Below are positions 20,915 to 29,688 of a DNA stretch of 34,807 nt, one piece after another; the stretch's first letter is position 1; every line of letters begins with the position of its first letter. The notes under the pieces were generated by a model, which worked only from the letters and a program-made list of their open reading frames with translations, searched no databases and was not told the DNA's origin. Both the position numbers and the translations under genes were made by a program. This stretch comes from an uncultured Clostridium sp. GTDB lineage: Bacteria > Bacillota > Clostridia > TANB77 > CAG-508. Where the stretch lies: assembly GCA_900554815.1 (NCBI GenBank), contig USIO01000014.1, forward strand, positions 1 to 34,807. The letters run 5' to 3'.

Positions 20915-21139
20915 TTAGTGTTGTATATCATCATCTTTTCTTTTACTTTGTGCTGTATTTTTTCCTTTTGTTTTGTTTTTTCTTGTTTTTGTTTCTTCTA
21001 ATGGAATAATCATACAATTTTTATCATTAAATGTAACTTTATAAGAATATTTAGGTGGAATTGTTACTTTTCCTTTTTTGTCTGTTATCATTTCGCCTAA
21101 ATAAAGTTCTGCGTTACTTCCTTGTGTATTTTCTTTCAT
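20915..21139 (-). CDS. Small hypothetical protein in traG operon
   Basis: 74 residues. The first half looks like a compact beta domain (ELYLGEMITDKKGKVTIPPKYSYKVTF). The second half is very basic (KTRKNKTKGKN...SKRKDD), which could contact nucleic acid. No membrane segment. It sits between the other unknown gene and traG with gaps of a few bases to 26 bases, so one transcript is likely. I do not recognise the family. Confidence 0.55.
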   Translation of the reverse strand: MKENTQGSNAELYLGEMITDKKGKVTIPPKYSYKVTFNDKNCMIIPLEETKTRKNKTKGKNTAQSKRKDDDIQH

Positions 21140-21144
21140 TTATT

Positions 21145-21684
21145 TTATTCCCCTTTCAAATTACTAGTACTTTCTCTTATTTCAAAAGCAAAATAACTTT
21201 TATATGGTTTTAATTTGCATTTTCCTTTTACTTCATTTGTTTTTTCATCAAAGTATAATGTTGGCTTGATTTCTTCTGTTGTTTCTGGATCTATAATTGA
21301 AATAGGTCTTTTTAAATTTGGTGTATAAGTAAATTCTTTATATTCAGTTTCTTTTTCATTATATAAAGTATGAAACTGAACTGGAAATGGTTTTTTAGAT
21401 ATACGTACTTGTTCTTCTTCTAAAATTCCCATATTAACTACTACTTTTTCTTTGCCAAAAGAAAAGATAACAAGTTGGTTTCCCCCTGGTTGTGGATCAT
21501 CAACAAAAAAAGTTTTTCTTTTATTTTCCCCAACATATTCTTCTGTGTATTCTAGTCTTTCTACTGTATATTTAGGAGAATCTTTTAAAAATTCTTTTTC
21601 TGTTTTGTTTATTTGGTATATTATTGTGTTTACATCTTTTGGATCTGTAATACTAAAATGTTTTCCTTGTAGATTTTCATTCAT
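21145..21684 (-). CDS. Hypothetical soluble protein, first gene of traG operon
   Basis: 179 residues, no signal or membrane segment, mixed charged sequence with an FFVDDPQPGGNQLVIFSF core. It starts behind AAGGGGTG and is driven by a consensus promoter at 21752-21780. I do not recognise a family; the operon suggests a partner of the coupling ATPase. Confidence 0.6.
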   Translation of the reverse strand: MNENLQGKHFSITDPKDVNTIIYQINKTEKEFLKDSPKYTVERLEYTEEYVGENKRKTFFVDDPQPGGNQLVIFSFGKEKVVVNMGILEEEQVRISKKPFPVQFHTLYNEKETEYKEFTYTPNLKRPISIIDPETTEEIKPTLYFDEKTNEVKGKCKLKPYKSYFAFEIRESTSNLKGE

Positions 21685-21751
21685 TTTTTAACACCCCTTA
21701 CTTCATTTTTTGGTGCAATCTTTTTTGTCTTTTGTATGATTACTATACATA

Positions 21752-21780
21752 ATTATACAATTTATCCGTTTTTTTGTCAA
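21752..21780 (-). promoter_or_regulatory. Consensus promoter for the traG operon
   Basis: TTGACA (21775-21780) and TATAAT (21752-21757), both perfect, with a 17-base spacer, about 70 bases upstream of the first gene. Confidence 0.88.
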
Positions 21781-21837
21781 CTGGCTTATGTTAACTTTCA
21801 ATTTTATTTAATAAAATATTATTATACAATTTATAAA

Positions 21838-22729
21838 TTAATTTCTTGCTTTAAAACCAGATACTTGTCCTAGTTTTTCAAATAGGTCTCTTTCTTCTTG
21901 TGTTAAATTTTTAGGAACCAATATTTTTACTTCTGTTACTAGGTCTCCTCTACTTCCTCTTCCATCTTTATATCCTTTTTTGGCAATTCTTATTTTTTCT
22001 CCACTTTGAATTCCTGGTGGTACAAATAATGACACTTCTTCGTCAATTCCATTTACTATTACTCTAGTGCCTAATGCCGCTTCCCATGGTGTTAAAAATA
22101 AATCTGTTATTAGGTCATAACCATCTAACCTAAATTTTATATTATCTTTTATTTTTATTTTAATAAATAAATCTCCGTTGTTTCCACCATTAATTCCCGT
22201 TTTTCCCTGTCCTAGTAAACGAATTTTTTCTCCATTTCTAATTCCTGCTGGAACTTTTATAGTAAATGTCTTCATTTTTCCGGTTTATAGTTCGTAAAGA
22301 TAATTTTTTTTCTAGTCCTTTAAATGCTTCTTCAATGGTTATATTAATTTCTGTTTCTATGTTTTCTCCTTTTACAGGTACTTTTTTCTTAGGCTTTGTT
22401 TTTTCTTTTTCTTCAACTTTTAAGTTTCCAAAAAACATTTGAAAAAAATCATTCTTAATAGAGCTTTGTATTTTCTTACTTTCTTCATAATTTTTTTTCT
22501 TTCCAATATGGTTATTCCACATTCTATCATATTTTCTTTTGGAAGCAGAATCTGAAAGAACTCTATATGCTTCATTAATGTCTTTAAATCTTTCTTCTGC
22601 TTTTGGATTACCAATATTTACATCTGGGTGATATTTTTTTGCTAATTCTCTATAATTTTCTTTAATTTGGTTAAGAGTTACTTTATTATTATTTAATTCT
22701 AATATCCTATAATAATCTTTAAAAATCAT
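21838..22729 (-). CDS. DnaJ/CbpA-type co-chaperone without zinc finger, +1 frameshift at CGG
   Basis: 296 residues after bridging. I start at the ATG at 22729 (MIFKDYYRILELN); a GTG at 22750 is part of the GTGGAGGG ribosome binding site. The J-domain has HPD in AKKYHPDVNIG and stimulates DnaK. There is no CxxCxGxG zinc region, as in CbpA. Skipping C at the in-frame CGG (22280-22282) joins LRTINGKMKTFTIKVPAGI, the usual start of the C-terminal substrate-binding domain (then GDLFIKIKI and VFVPPGIQSGEKIRI-like repeats). The zero frame stops 15 codons later. Confidence 0.9.
22280..22282 (-). other. +1 frameshift site: in-frame CGG, dnaJ-like
   Basis: Codon 150 from the ATG at 22729. AAC CGG AAA A becomes AAC GGA AAA (Asn-Gly-Lys). 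Confidence 0.9.
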
Positions 22730-22881
22730 AATTGCTTGTTTTCCCTCCACATTGTAGGTGTGTTTATTTTTACTTTTAGTTCTTCATTAGTTTTAAATAT
22801 TTTTGGTTAAACAATAGCATAACATGTTGTCTAATATCTATATTGTTTTATAGGATTTTCTTTAGTATTATTTTCGTATTG

Positions 22882-22890
22882 ATTATAGCA
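22882..22890 (-). promoter_or_regulatory. Extended -10 promoter upstream of the dnaJ-like gene
   Basis: TGCTATAAT in the gap between yqeK and dnaJ, with a poor -35. The 5' leader would be about 150 bases. Confidence 0.5.
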
Positions 22891-22916
22891 TACATTCCCT
22901 AACTTTAAAAGATATT

Positions 22917-23480
22917 TTACATAATTTCTTTTAAAATATTGTTTCTTGCTAAAATGCTATTTATATGAAGTAATTCTTTATTATTTATTTTTTCTTTAAT
23001 TATCATGTTTAAAATATATAATACTGCTTCATTTAAATTTTCTTTTGCTAAATTTCTTATATTTTGTATGTCTGGCCATTGTCTGTCTTGGCTTACAGCA
23101 TCTGATACAAAAAGTATTTTATCAAGTGAACTCATATTTTCTTTTCCTGTTGTATGGCAAGCAATTGCTTGTGACATTTCTTCTGTAAATCCAAACTCTT
23201 TTTTTGCAATATCTGCAGCAATTTTTCCATGTAATAATCCTGGTTTTATTTTTTCTATTTCATCAATAGTAATATTATTTTTTATAGCATAGTTTATTTT
23301 TTCTTCTTTGCTTAGTTCTTTTGCTATATCATGTACTAGTCCAACTAGTCTTGCATTTACAATATTTATATTGTATTGTTTTGCTAGTATTTCGCATTGA
23401 TTGGCAACACAAATACTATGGTAATATCTTTCATTTGATAATCTATTTTTTATTATTTCTTTAATTTGTTCTTCTTTCAT
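22917..23480 (-). CDS. yqeK: YqeK-family HD-domain phosphohydrolase
   Basis: 187 residues. HD-domain metal ligands: His in YYHSICVANQ, HD in LVGLVHDIAKEL, His in LLHGKIAA, His in ACHTTG, Asp in FVSDAVS. YqeK proteins split diadenosine tetraphosphate symmetrically into two ADP. Here the gene follows ddl by 10 bases, not the usual nadD neighbour. Confidence 0.87.
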   Translation of the reverse strand: MKEEQIKEIIKNRLSNERYYHSICVANQCEILAKQYNINIVNARLVGLVHDIAKELSKEEKINYAIKNNITIDEIEKIKPGLLHGKIAADIAKKEFGFTEEMSQAIACHTTGKENMSSLDKILFVSDAVSQDRQWPDIQNIRNLAKENLNEAVLYILNMIIKEKINNKELLHINSILARNNILKEIM

Positions 23481-23490
23481 AATTCTCCTA

Positions 23491-24669
23491 TTATTTTTTT
23501 CCTGTTAATGCTAAAATGTTTTGGTTATATGAATATATTCTATTTTCTCTTTGTCTTTGTCTTTTTAAGGCTAATTCAACAAGTTCATCAATTTCTTGCG
23601 TAAATGGCTTTCCAGAGGCTTCCCATAGGTAGTATGATAATGCTCCTGGAATAGTATTAATTTCATTAACATATGTTTTATTTGTATTCTCATCTATTAA
23701 AAAGTCAATTCTTGATACTCCATTTGCACCTAATACTTTAAATGTTTGTTTTGCTAAGTTTTCTATTTCTTTTTTCTTTTCTTCTGTTATTTCTGCTGGT
23801 AATTTCTTTTTAGATGCTGCCATTGCCTTTTGCCCCTTTACAGGAACTCCTTTTGTTTTATTTCCACCAACATATTTATCTGTATAGCTTAATATTTCAT
23901 CAGAACTAATTGGTTCTTCGCATACAGAAGTCTCACAGTCAATTGTATCTCCTATTACAGAGCAATTAATTTCTTTTAGTTTTACAATAGCATTTTCTAC
24001 TATTATTCTATCTGAAAATTGAATTGCAAGTTCTATTGCTTCTACTAGTTTTTCCCTATTTTCTGCTTTTTTTATTCCAACACTTGAACCTAAGTTTCCT
24101 GGTTTTACAATAACAGGATAACTTAATTTTTCCTCTATTTCATTGATATATTTTTTCTCGTCTTTTATATATTCCATAGAGTAAAAATTAACATAATCTA
24201 CTACAGGTAGTCCAGATTCTGCTAAAACTTTTTTCATAATAATTTTATCCATTCCAATACTAGAGGCTAAAATATCGCATCCTATATATGGCAATCCCAA
24301 AAGTTCAAAATATCCTTGTATTGTTCCGTCTTCTCCATTGGTTCCATGCATAATAGGGAAAGCTATGTCAATGGAATTAATTATATTTTCTCCCCATTTT
24401 TTTATAGGGTATCTAAGAAGATGTACTTTTTCTTCATCACGAATTAATGTTATTTGTGTACATTTTTTTATTAATGCTTTTATATCTTTATATTCTGTTA
24501 AATTAAATAAATTTTCTCCTGTGTACATTATTCCTTGTTTGCTAATATAAATTGGTATAATTTCATATTTTTCTTTATTAATGCTTGCATATGCTTGGTT
24601 TGCTGTTATAATAGAGATTTCATGTTCAACAGATTTTCCTCCAAAAAATACACCTAGTTTAATTTTCAT
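23491..24669 (-). CDS. ddl: D-alanine--D-alanine ligase
   Basis: 392 residues. An ATP-grasp enzyme making the D-Ala-D-Ala dipeptide for MurF. Motifs: FFGGKSVEHEISI, MHGTNGEDGTIQGYFELLG, GCDILASSIGMDK, KPGNLGSSVGIKKA and YVNEINTIPGALS. A 40-residue insert with GNKTKGVPVKGQ follows the middle domain, normal for this group. There is no vancomycin-resistance context (no vanH/X), so it is read as housekeeping. It lies directly after murF, whose substrate it makes. Confidence 0.92.
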   Translation of the reverse strand: MKIKLGVFFGGKSVEHEISIITANQAYASINKEKYEIIPIYISKQGIMYTGENLFNLTEYKDIKALIKKCTQITLIRDEEKVHLLRYPIKKWGENIINSIDIAFPIMHGTNGEDGTIQGYFELLGLPYIGCDILASSIGMDKIIMKKVLAESGLPVVDYVNFYSMEYIKDEKKYINEIEEKLSYPVIVKPGNLGSSVGIKKAENREKLVEAIELAIQFSDRIIVENAIVKLKEINCSVIGDTIDCETSVCEEPISSDEILSYTDKYVGGNKTKGVPVKGQKAMAASKKKLPAEITEEKKKEIENLAKQTFKVLGANGVSRIDFLIDENTNKTYVNEINTIPGALSYYLWEASGKPFTQEIDELVELALKRQRQRENRIYSYNQNILALTGKK

Positions 24670-24695
24670 AATTTATTCCTCCTCAAAAATTAAAT

Positions 24696-26261
24696 TTATA
24701 TATAATTGTCTGGTAAATCATTTTCTAGCAAAATTACACTATTATTTGCTGCAATTTCATTCATCTTTATTAAGGCTTGTTTTAAATCTTTTGCAATAAA
24801 AATTTTTTCTTTAGGATATTTTTTTTGCATAAGTCCTTCCAATATTGGCTGTGCTTGTTTTTCTCCTACTAATATAACATAATCTGCTACCTCAGATGCC
24901 TGTTGTCCTAATAATTGATTATAGTATTTTGAATGTGTTCCTAAGTCAACAATTCCTGGAGTAACTAATATTTTTTTCTTGTTTTTAAAACTTCCTAATA
25001 CTTCTAATGCCATTTTTGCTCCACTACTATTAGAATTATAGGCATCATCTATTATTATATTTCCATTGCTATTTTTAATTAATTCTAATCTGTGAGGTAT
25101 AGGTTTTAACATTTTTATTCCCAATAATATTTCTTCTTTTTTTAGTCCCAAGTTGCTTGCAATAGCAACACCAGCAACAATATTTAAAACATTATGTCTT
25201 CCTAATAATTTTGTTGTAACATTATAGCATTCTCCATTTTTAGAACATATTTCAAAACTAGATCCATTTTGATTTGTTTGTATATTTTGTGCATAATAGT
25301 CACATTCTTGGCTAAAGCCATATTTTATTGTTTTTTTAGTAATATCTGCTTTTTTTATATTTTCATCTTCTAAATTAATATATGCTGTTTCTTCTTCTGA
25401 TAATGCATCTATTAGTTCTAATTTTGTTTTTGCAACATTTTCAATTGTTTTAAAAGTTTCTAAATGCTGTGGTCCAATAGCTGTTAAAATTCCATAGTTT
25501 GGTTTTACCAAATCACAAATTTCTTTAATATCTCCTATTTGTCTTGCTCCCATTTCACAAACAAATAAATTATGCATTGGAGATAGTTTTTCATTAATTG
25601 TTCTTACTACCCCCATAGTTGTATTATAGCTTTCGGGTGTCATTAAAACATTATATTTTTGCGAAAGTATAGTTGATACTATATATTTAGTGCTTGTTTT
25701 TCCATAGCTTCCTGTAATTCCTATAACTTTTAAATTTGGCATATCTTCTAATTTTTGTTTTGCTTTATTATAAAAGTTTTTTTGAATTAATTTTTCAATA
25801 GGTGAATTAATTATATTAATTAAAATTACAATCAAATAAGAAAGTGTTGTAAATATATTTAAAATAATTATTAATATTTTATAATTTAAAAAAACAAATA
25901 TCCCTATAATAAGTGCATTAATAATTCCATAAGTTATATACATTCTTTTTATTCTATTTGTTATAACAAATGGTTTTTTTGCTTTTTCTTCCCTTTTTAG
26001 TAGTAATAAACAAAAATATGTTATGTTTAATAAAATTAACCCTAAAAATTCTTTATTTATTAGAAAAAATATTATACAAATAATAATTAAAAATATTTCT
26101 TTATATGAGCTTATTTTTTTAATATTATTTTTTATCCATTTAATATATCTTTTATTTTTATAACTTTCTAATTGTAACATATGTAATCCATTTTTGGTTT
26201 TTGTATAAAAATATAGCCCATAAATAATTATCCATAAAATTAATAAAATGTATATTTCCAT
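24696..26261 (-). CDS. murF: MurF-type ligase with N-terminal membrane region
   Basis: 521 residues. ATP-binding loop ITGSYGKTSTK near residue 185, then SYNTTMGVVRTINE, AIGPQHLETF, and IIDDAYNSNSSGAKMALEVL, all typical of MurF, which adds D-Ala-D-Ala to the UDP-MurNAc tripeptide. Unlike classical MurF, the first 150 or so residues are four or five membrane helices instead of the usual soluble substrate-binding domain. Related Clostridia have such forms. The neighbour ddl supports the call, but a different amide ligase role is possible. Confidence 0.85.
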   Translation of the reverse strand: MEIYILLILWIIIYGLYFYTKTKNGLHMLQLESYKNKRYIKWIKNNIKKISSYKEIFLIIICIIFFLINKEFLGLILLNITYFCLLLLKREEKAKKPFVITNRIKRMYITYGIINALIIGIFVFLNYKILIIILNIFTTLSYLIVILINIINSPIEKLIQKNFYNKAKQKLEDMPNLKVIGITGSYGKTSTKYIVSTILSQKYNVLMTPESYNTTMGVVRTINEKLSPMHNLFVCEMGARQIGDIKEICDLVKPNYGILTAIGPQHLETFKTIENVAKTKLELIDALSEEETAYINLEDENIKKADITKKTIKYGFSQECDYYAQNIQTNQNGSSFEICSKNGECYNVTTKLLGRHNVLNIVAGVAIASNLGLKKEEILLGIKMLKPIPHRLELIKNSNGNIIIDDAYNSNSSGAKMALEVLGSFKNKKKILVTPGIVDLGTHSKYYNQLLGQQASEVADYVILVGEKQAQPILEGLMQKKYPKEKIFIAKDLKQALIKMNEIAANNSVILLENDLPDNYI

Positions 26262-26280
26262 TTTTTACCTCTTTTTTAAA

Positions 26281-27039
26281 TTATTCATCATTTTTTAAAA
26301 ATTCAAATAATACAATTATGCAATTATTTAAGTTTTCTAAATATGAATAATGCCCTGAGTTTTCGTATAAAACTAATCCCGAATCTGGTATTAGTTTTTC
26401 CATTATTTTAGCATCTTTAATTGATATTGCTGTGTCATTTTGTCCCCAAATTAATAATGTTGGTACTTTTATTTTAGGTAAATATTTTTTTTGGTCTTCG
26501 TTTAATATATTAGACATGGTTTTTCTTAAGACTTCTGGAGAATTTTTATAGTCTGCTGAACCAAATTTTTGTAAAACTTTTTCTTTAAGTTGTTGTTGGT
26601 TTGGTAATAATTTGCAAATATTTTTTAGTAATTTAAATGTATATATTTTTATATAGTAAGATATTTTTCTTTTTGGTTTAATTCCTGCGCTGTCTATTAA
26701 AACTATTTTTTTTGGTTTTACTATTCCTCTTCCAACCGCATTAATAATCATTCTTCCACCATTAGAATGCCCTATGAGTATTGGATTTTTTATTTCTAGT
26801 TTTTCCAATAAATCTTTTAAAAAATTCCCATAGTCATCTGTATTCATTGGTTTATCTGGTAGTTCGCTTTTTCCAAAACCTATAATATCTATATTATAAA
26901 CTTTGAACTTTTGACTTAATCTATTTGCTAATGGTTTCATTGTATCTAAATTTGCTAACCAGCCATGTAATAAAACCACAGGGTTTCCTTTTCCAGATAT
27001 TTCATAATTTATTCTTTTATTATTAATTATAATTTCCAT
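26281..27039 (-). CDS. Alpha/beta hydrolase
   Basis: 252 residues. Oxyanion region LLHGWLANLDT, nucleophile elbow GHSNGG, acid in LLIWGQNDTAI, and catalytic His in NSGHYSYLENL. The substrate cannot be read from sequence. It is first in the operon with murF, ddl and yqeK (20 bases before murF). Confidence 0.85.
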   Translation of the reverse strand: MEIIINNKRINYEISGKGNPVVLLHGWLANLDTMKPLANRLSQKFKVYNIDIIGFGKSELPDKPMNTDDYGNFLKDLLEKLEIKNPILIGHSNGGRMIINAVGRGIVKPKKIVLIDSAGIKPKRKISYYIKIYTFKLLKNICKLLPNQQQLKEKVLQKFGSADYKNSPEVLRKTMSNILNEDQKKYLPKIKVPTLLIWGQNDTAISIKDAKIMEKLIPDSGLVLYENSGHYSYLENLNNCIIVLFEFLKNDE

Positions 27040-27103
27040 TTTTCCTCTTCCCCTTTGAATATCTTCATTTTATAATATATGATGTTATAAATCAATATAT
27101 AAA

Positions 27104-27137
27104 CAAAAAAAAACTCCACCCAAATGGGTAGAGTTTT
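27104..27137 (-). terminator. Rho-independent terminator
   Basis: Stem AAAACTC-C-ACCC / GGGT-A-GAGTTTT with an AAAT loop and one mismatch, followed on the minus strand by nine T. It cannot serve the alpha/beta hydrolase gene, which starts downstream, so it ends a transcript coming from 27140-27300. Confidence 0.82.
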
Positions 27138-27301
27138 CAACTTTTGGCTAATCCTTGCATCCAGCAAATCTTTGACTTCTGCTAGCATTTCAGTACTATA
27201 AATAAATTATGACACGAGAAGAAAATCCTCCAATTGGTGCAGTCTGGTCAACACCACAAGATGAATGGAAACTACAAACTTCTTTATAGTCCAAATAAAA
27301 A
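27138..27301 (-). ncRNA. Candidate structured small RNA, unidentified
   Basis: This stretch has no reading frame, is clearly richer in G and C than its surroundings, and ends in its own terminator. Possible pairings on the minus strand: TTTGG/CCAAA closing the ends, TCCA/TGGA enclosing GGTG/CACC, and AGC-AAGTC/GATTT-GCT. About 165-190 bases with a long interrupted stem would suit a 6S-like RNA, but I cannot confirm any family. It could also be the 3' part of the SASP transcript. Confidence 0.35.
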
Positions 27302-27330
27302 CCTAGTCTTATTGTAATAAAAAGGACTAG
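27292..27330 (-). terminator. Terminator after the SASP gene
   Basis: Stem CTAGTC(C)TT / AAGACTAG around an 11-base loop, followed by GGTTTTTATTT on the minus strand. Confidence 0.65.
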
Positions 27331-27354
27331 AAAAATCTATTCCTTTTTGTTACT

Positions 27355-27531
27355 TTAGCTATTACTTGTACTTCTATTTGCAATTTCTATAGCCTTTTTT
27401 ACCATGTTTCCACACTTTTCTGAAGATACATTCTGCCATCCTCCATCTCTTTTTACAGTCTCATAAACTCCAAGTTCTTTGGCAATTTCTTCTTTTAACT
27501 TTTCAGACATTAAATTTTTATTGGAAGCCAT
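27355..27531 (-). CDS. Small acid-soluble spore protein, alpha/beta type
   Basis: 58 residues, with the start behind a strong GGGAGGT. It has the SASP signatures EKLKEEIAKELGVYE and CGNMVKKAIEIANR, joined by RDGGWQNVSS. These proteins coat and protect spore DNA; the Glu in the first motif is where the germination protease cuts in this family. This one is shorter than the usual 60-70 residues and has a single Cys. With ypeB and sleB upstream, it shows that the organism forms endospores. Confidence 0.9.
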   Translation of the reverse strand: MASNKNLMSEKLKEEIAKELGVYETVKRDGGWQNVSSEKCGNMVKKAIEIANRSTSNS

Positions 27532-27624
27532 TATTTTACCTCCCTATTTTCTAGATTGAACAATTAAAAGCTTTTGTTCAATTTTAGTATTCTCTATTTT
27601 TTAAAATTTATGTCTTACAAAACT

Positions 27625-29016
27625 TTACATTGTTAGTGTTCCATTTGGCGTATTTATAATTACTAAAATATTCTCTTCTCTTCCATTTTCTGCATTAATA
27701 TAAACTAAAAATTCCGTATCTTCCACTTTTCCTTTAAATTCATAGCATAAAATTTCTGTTTTCCATTCTGTTGGTATTACAGCTAGCCCCTCACTTAAAA
27801 TTTCTAAATTTTCATTTAAATTTTCCTTTGCCTTTACAATGCTTATTTTAGGTTCTTGTAAGTCTCTTTCTTCATGTGAATTTAAATAACCTGTTGTTTC
27901 TATCCCCAAAATCTCGCCATTATCTAAAGCAATTTTTAATTTAATTAGATCTGGGTACATAATAACATCTTCTTGAACATAAGCATAATTTATAGTAACA
28001 ATTCCATCTTGTTTTAAATAATAGGTTTCTTTCATGTTTTCAAATCCTCTGCTATTTAAAAAGTCTATACCTTTTTGGTTTGCTTCTTCTTGTGATAAAA
28101 TTTCTGCACTAATATCTCTATTGTAATTCATTAATACCACATGTCCACCTTTTTGAGAAATTGAAATATGAACTTCATTTTTTTCATCTTCTTTTAATTT
28201 TACATAAAAGTCATATACTGGGATATTTCCATTTTCAATTAAGCCATTTGAATTGATTGTTTCAATTTTTTCTTGGCCAATAAAATCTTTGGCTTTTTGT
28301 TTTGCTTGTTCTTCGTCAATATTCTCTCCTGTTAATCCTTTTCTTTCCGTAGAAGTCATATGTTCAGAAAATGCTCCATCATATATTAAACCAGCATATT
28401 CTTGAAAATTTTCTTCTATATTTTTAAAGCTATCTTGTGATACATTACTAACTTGTTTAGCAAAAGCAATACTACCTTTTTCAGTTAATTCTCCCCATTT
28501 AATTTTTCCTTGAGTCATTTCACTAGATAATTGGTTTAATGTATTTTCTAATTCTATACTATATTGATGTAATTGTTTTAAATTATCTAGGTCATCTTGT
28601 GTTAAAGGTTCATTATATATATTTTTTCGAGATAAAGAATAACTATATTCACTAACCTGATTTAAAAATTTAGAAGTATTTGCTAACTCATTTGTTGATA
28701 TTGGTATTTGGGCTAAATAGCAACTTGCTAAATTTGCTTCTCTCCATACATTAGTTAGCGTCTCTGCACCATGTTCTGGTGTTTTTGAAATAAGAGACTT
28801 TGCCAAAAAATTTTCTACATTTTGTACATAATCTACTAATTCAAAAAACGCCATATTATAATGGTTTTCCATAGTTTGTCTATATTGAGTTTGTTTTTTG
28901 TAAACAAATACTCCCATTCCAATAATAATTGCAGAAAAGACCACAACAATGCTCAACATATGTCTATCTTTTAATCTATTTTTCCAATCATATAATTTTT
29001 GTTTTATTTTTCCCAT
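27625..29016 (-). CDS. ypeB: Germination protein YpeB
   Basis: 463 residues. N-terminal membrane helix (about 20-40), then an extracellular helical region (YNMAFFELVDYVQNVENFLAKS and QIPISTNELANTSKFLNQVSEYSYSLS) typical of YpeB. Three PepSY-like repeats follow, with AKQKAKDFIG and ANQKGIDFLNSRGF. YpeB stabilises the lytic enzyme SleB in the spore; sleB is the gene just upstream, with a 28-base gap. Confidence 0.93.
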   Translation of the reverse strand: MGKIKQKLYDWKNRLKDRHMLSIVVVFSAIIIGMGVFVYKKQTQYRQTMENHYNMAFFELVDYVQNVENFLAKSLISKTPEHGAETLTNVWREANLASCYLAQIPISTNELANTSKFLNQVSEYSYSLSRKNIYNEPLTQDDLDNLKQLHQYSIELENTLNQLSSEMTQGKIKWGELTEKGSIAFAKQVSNVSQDSFKNIEENFQEYAGLIYDGAFSEHMTSTERKGLTGENIDEEQAKQKAKDFIGQEKIETINSNGLIENGNIPVYDFYVKLKEDEKNEVHISISQKGGHVVLMNYNRDISAEILSQEEANQKGIDFLNSRGFENMKETYYLKQDGIVTINYAYVQEDVIMYPDLIKLKIALDNGEILGIETTGYLNSHEERDLQEPKISIVKAKENLNENLEILSEGLAVIPTEWKTEILCYEFKGKVEDTEFLVYINAENGREENILVIINTPNGTLTM

Positions 29017-29044
29017 AATTATTAACCTTCCTTTTATTTAATTT

Positions 29045-29532
29045 TTATTTACAAAAATGATGTTTGCCTATTGTTTTAACAATCTGTTTAGACCATATCC
29101 ATTTATTTGTTGCAGTTGATGGATTAAAATAATAAACACATCCATTTGTTGGATCCCAACCATTTAGTGCGTCTCTTGCAGCTTTTACAACTGTTGAATC
29201 TTCGGCAATTGGATAATTAATTTGTCCATCAGAAACAGCTGTAAATGCTCCTGGTTGATAAATAACTCCTGCAATTGTATTTGGAAAATTAGGGTCTTTT
29301 ACCCTATTTAAAATAACAGCACCGTACTGCAACCTGTCCTTCATAGCTTTCTCCTCTTGCTTCTCCGGTTAATTGCTCTTGCAATTAATTGTACATCAGA
29401 TTCTGAAGCATTAACGGTTCCAGCATATGAAGTATCTTTTACAAACACATTAAAAATTATATATATAAGAATATATAAAGAAATTATAATCATTAAAAAG
29501 GCTCTTATTCTTTTTTCTTTTTTCTTAGTCAT
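29045..29532 (-). CDS. sleB: Spore cortex-lytic enzyme SleB, two +1 frameshifts at CGG
   Basis: 161 residues after bridging. N-terminal membrane/signal helix (about 10-30). In the zero frame the conserved motif breaks: LIARAINRRSKR then stop. Skipping C at CGG 29365-29367, and at CGG 29322-29324, gives LIARAINGEARGESYEGQVA then VGAVILNRVKDPNFPNTIAG, the SleB/CwlJ hydrolase core. YYFNPSTATNKWIWS is also conserved. It is a cortex-specific lytic transglycosylase used in germination. The N-terminal peptidoglycan-binding domain of Bacillus SleB is absent. An ATG at 29344 could start only the second half without the catalytic Glu region. Confidence 0.92.
29322..29324 (-). other. +1 frameshift site: in-frame CGG, sleB (second)
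   Basis: In frame only after the first shift (codon 70). GTA CGG TGC T becomes GTA GGT GCT (Val-Gly-Ala), restoring VAVGAVILNR. Confidence 0.92.
29365..29367 (-). other. +1 frameshift site: in-frame CGG, sleB (first)
   Basis: Codon 56 from the ATG at 29532. AAC CGG AGA A becomes AAC GGA GAA (Asn-Gly-Glu), restoring the INGEARGE motif with the catalytic glutamate. Confidence 0.93.
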
Positions 29533-29657
29533 AAACTTTATTCCCCCTAAAATAATAAAATTTTTTAAATTTAATTATTTTTTGTTTATTAAATATTTTG
29601 TATAAATATAAAAATTTTATGTATTTTATTTTAAAATGATGTATTTTTTTATTTTTA

Positions 29658-29666
29658 TGTTATAAT
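29658..29666 (+). promoter_or_regulatory. Extended -10 promoter for the glycosyltransferase gene
   Basis: TGTTATAAT 23 bases before the start codon, with no clear -35. An AGGGG ribosome binding site lies in between. Confidence 0.6.
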
Positions 29667-29688
29667 TTCATTAAAGCGAGGGGAAATA

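Noticed and set aside
22238..22275. Overlapping start of a second chaperone gene at 22275
   Set aside because: That ATG is the Met in NGKMKTF of the joined DnaJ protein, and the overlap is produced by the shift.
23491..24669. Vancomycin resistance-type ligase
   Set aside because: No vanH, vanX or vanRS neighbours; the gene lies beside murF as housekeeping ddl often does.
29045..29344. Separate gene starting at the ATG at 29344
   Set aside because: Its first residues (KDRLQY) are the out-of-frame reading of the SleB motif; it would lack the catalytic region and signal helix.
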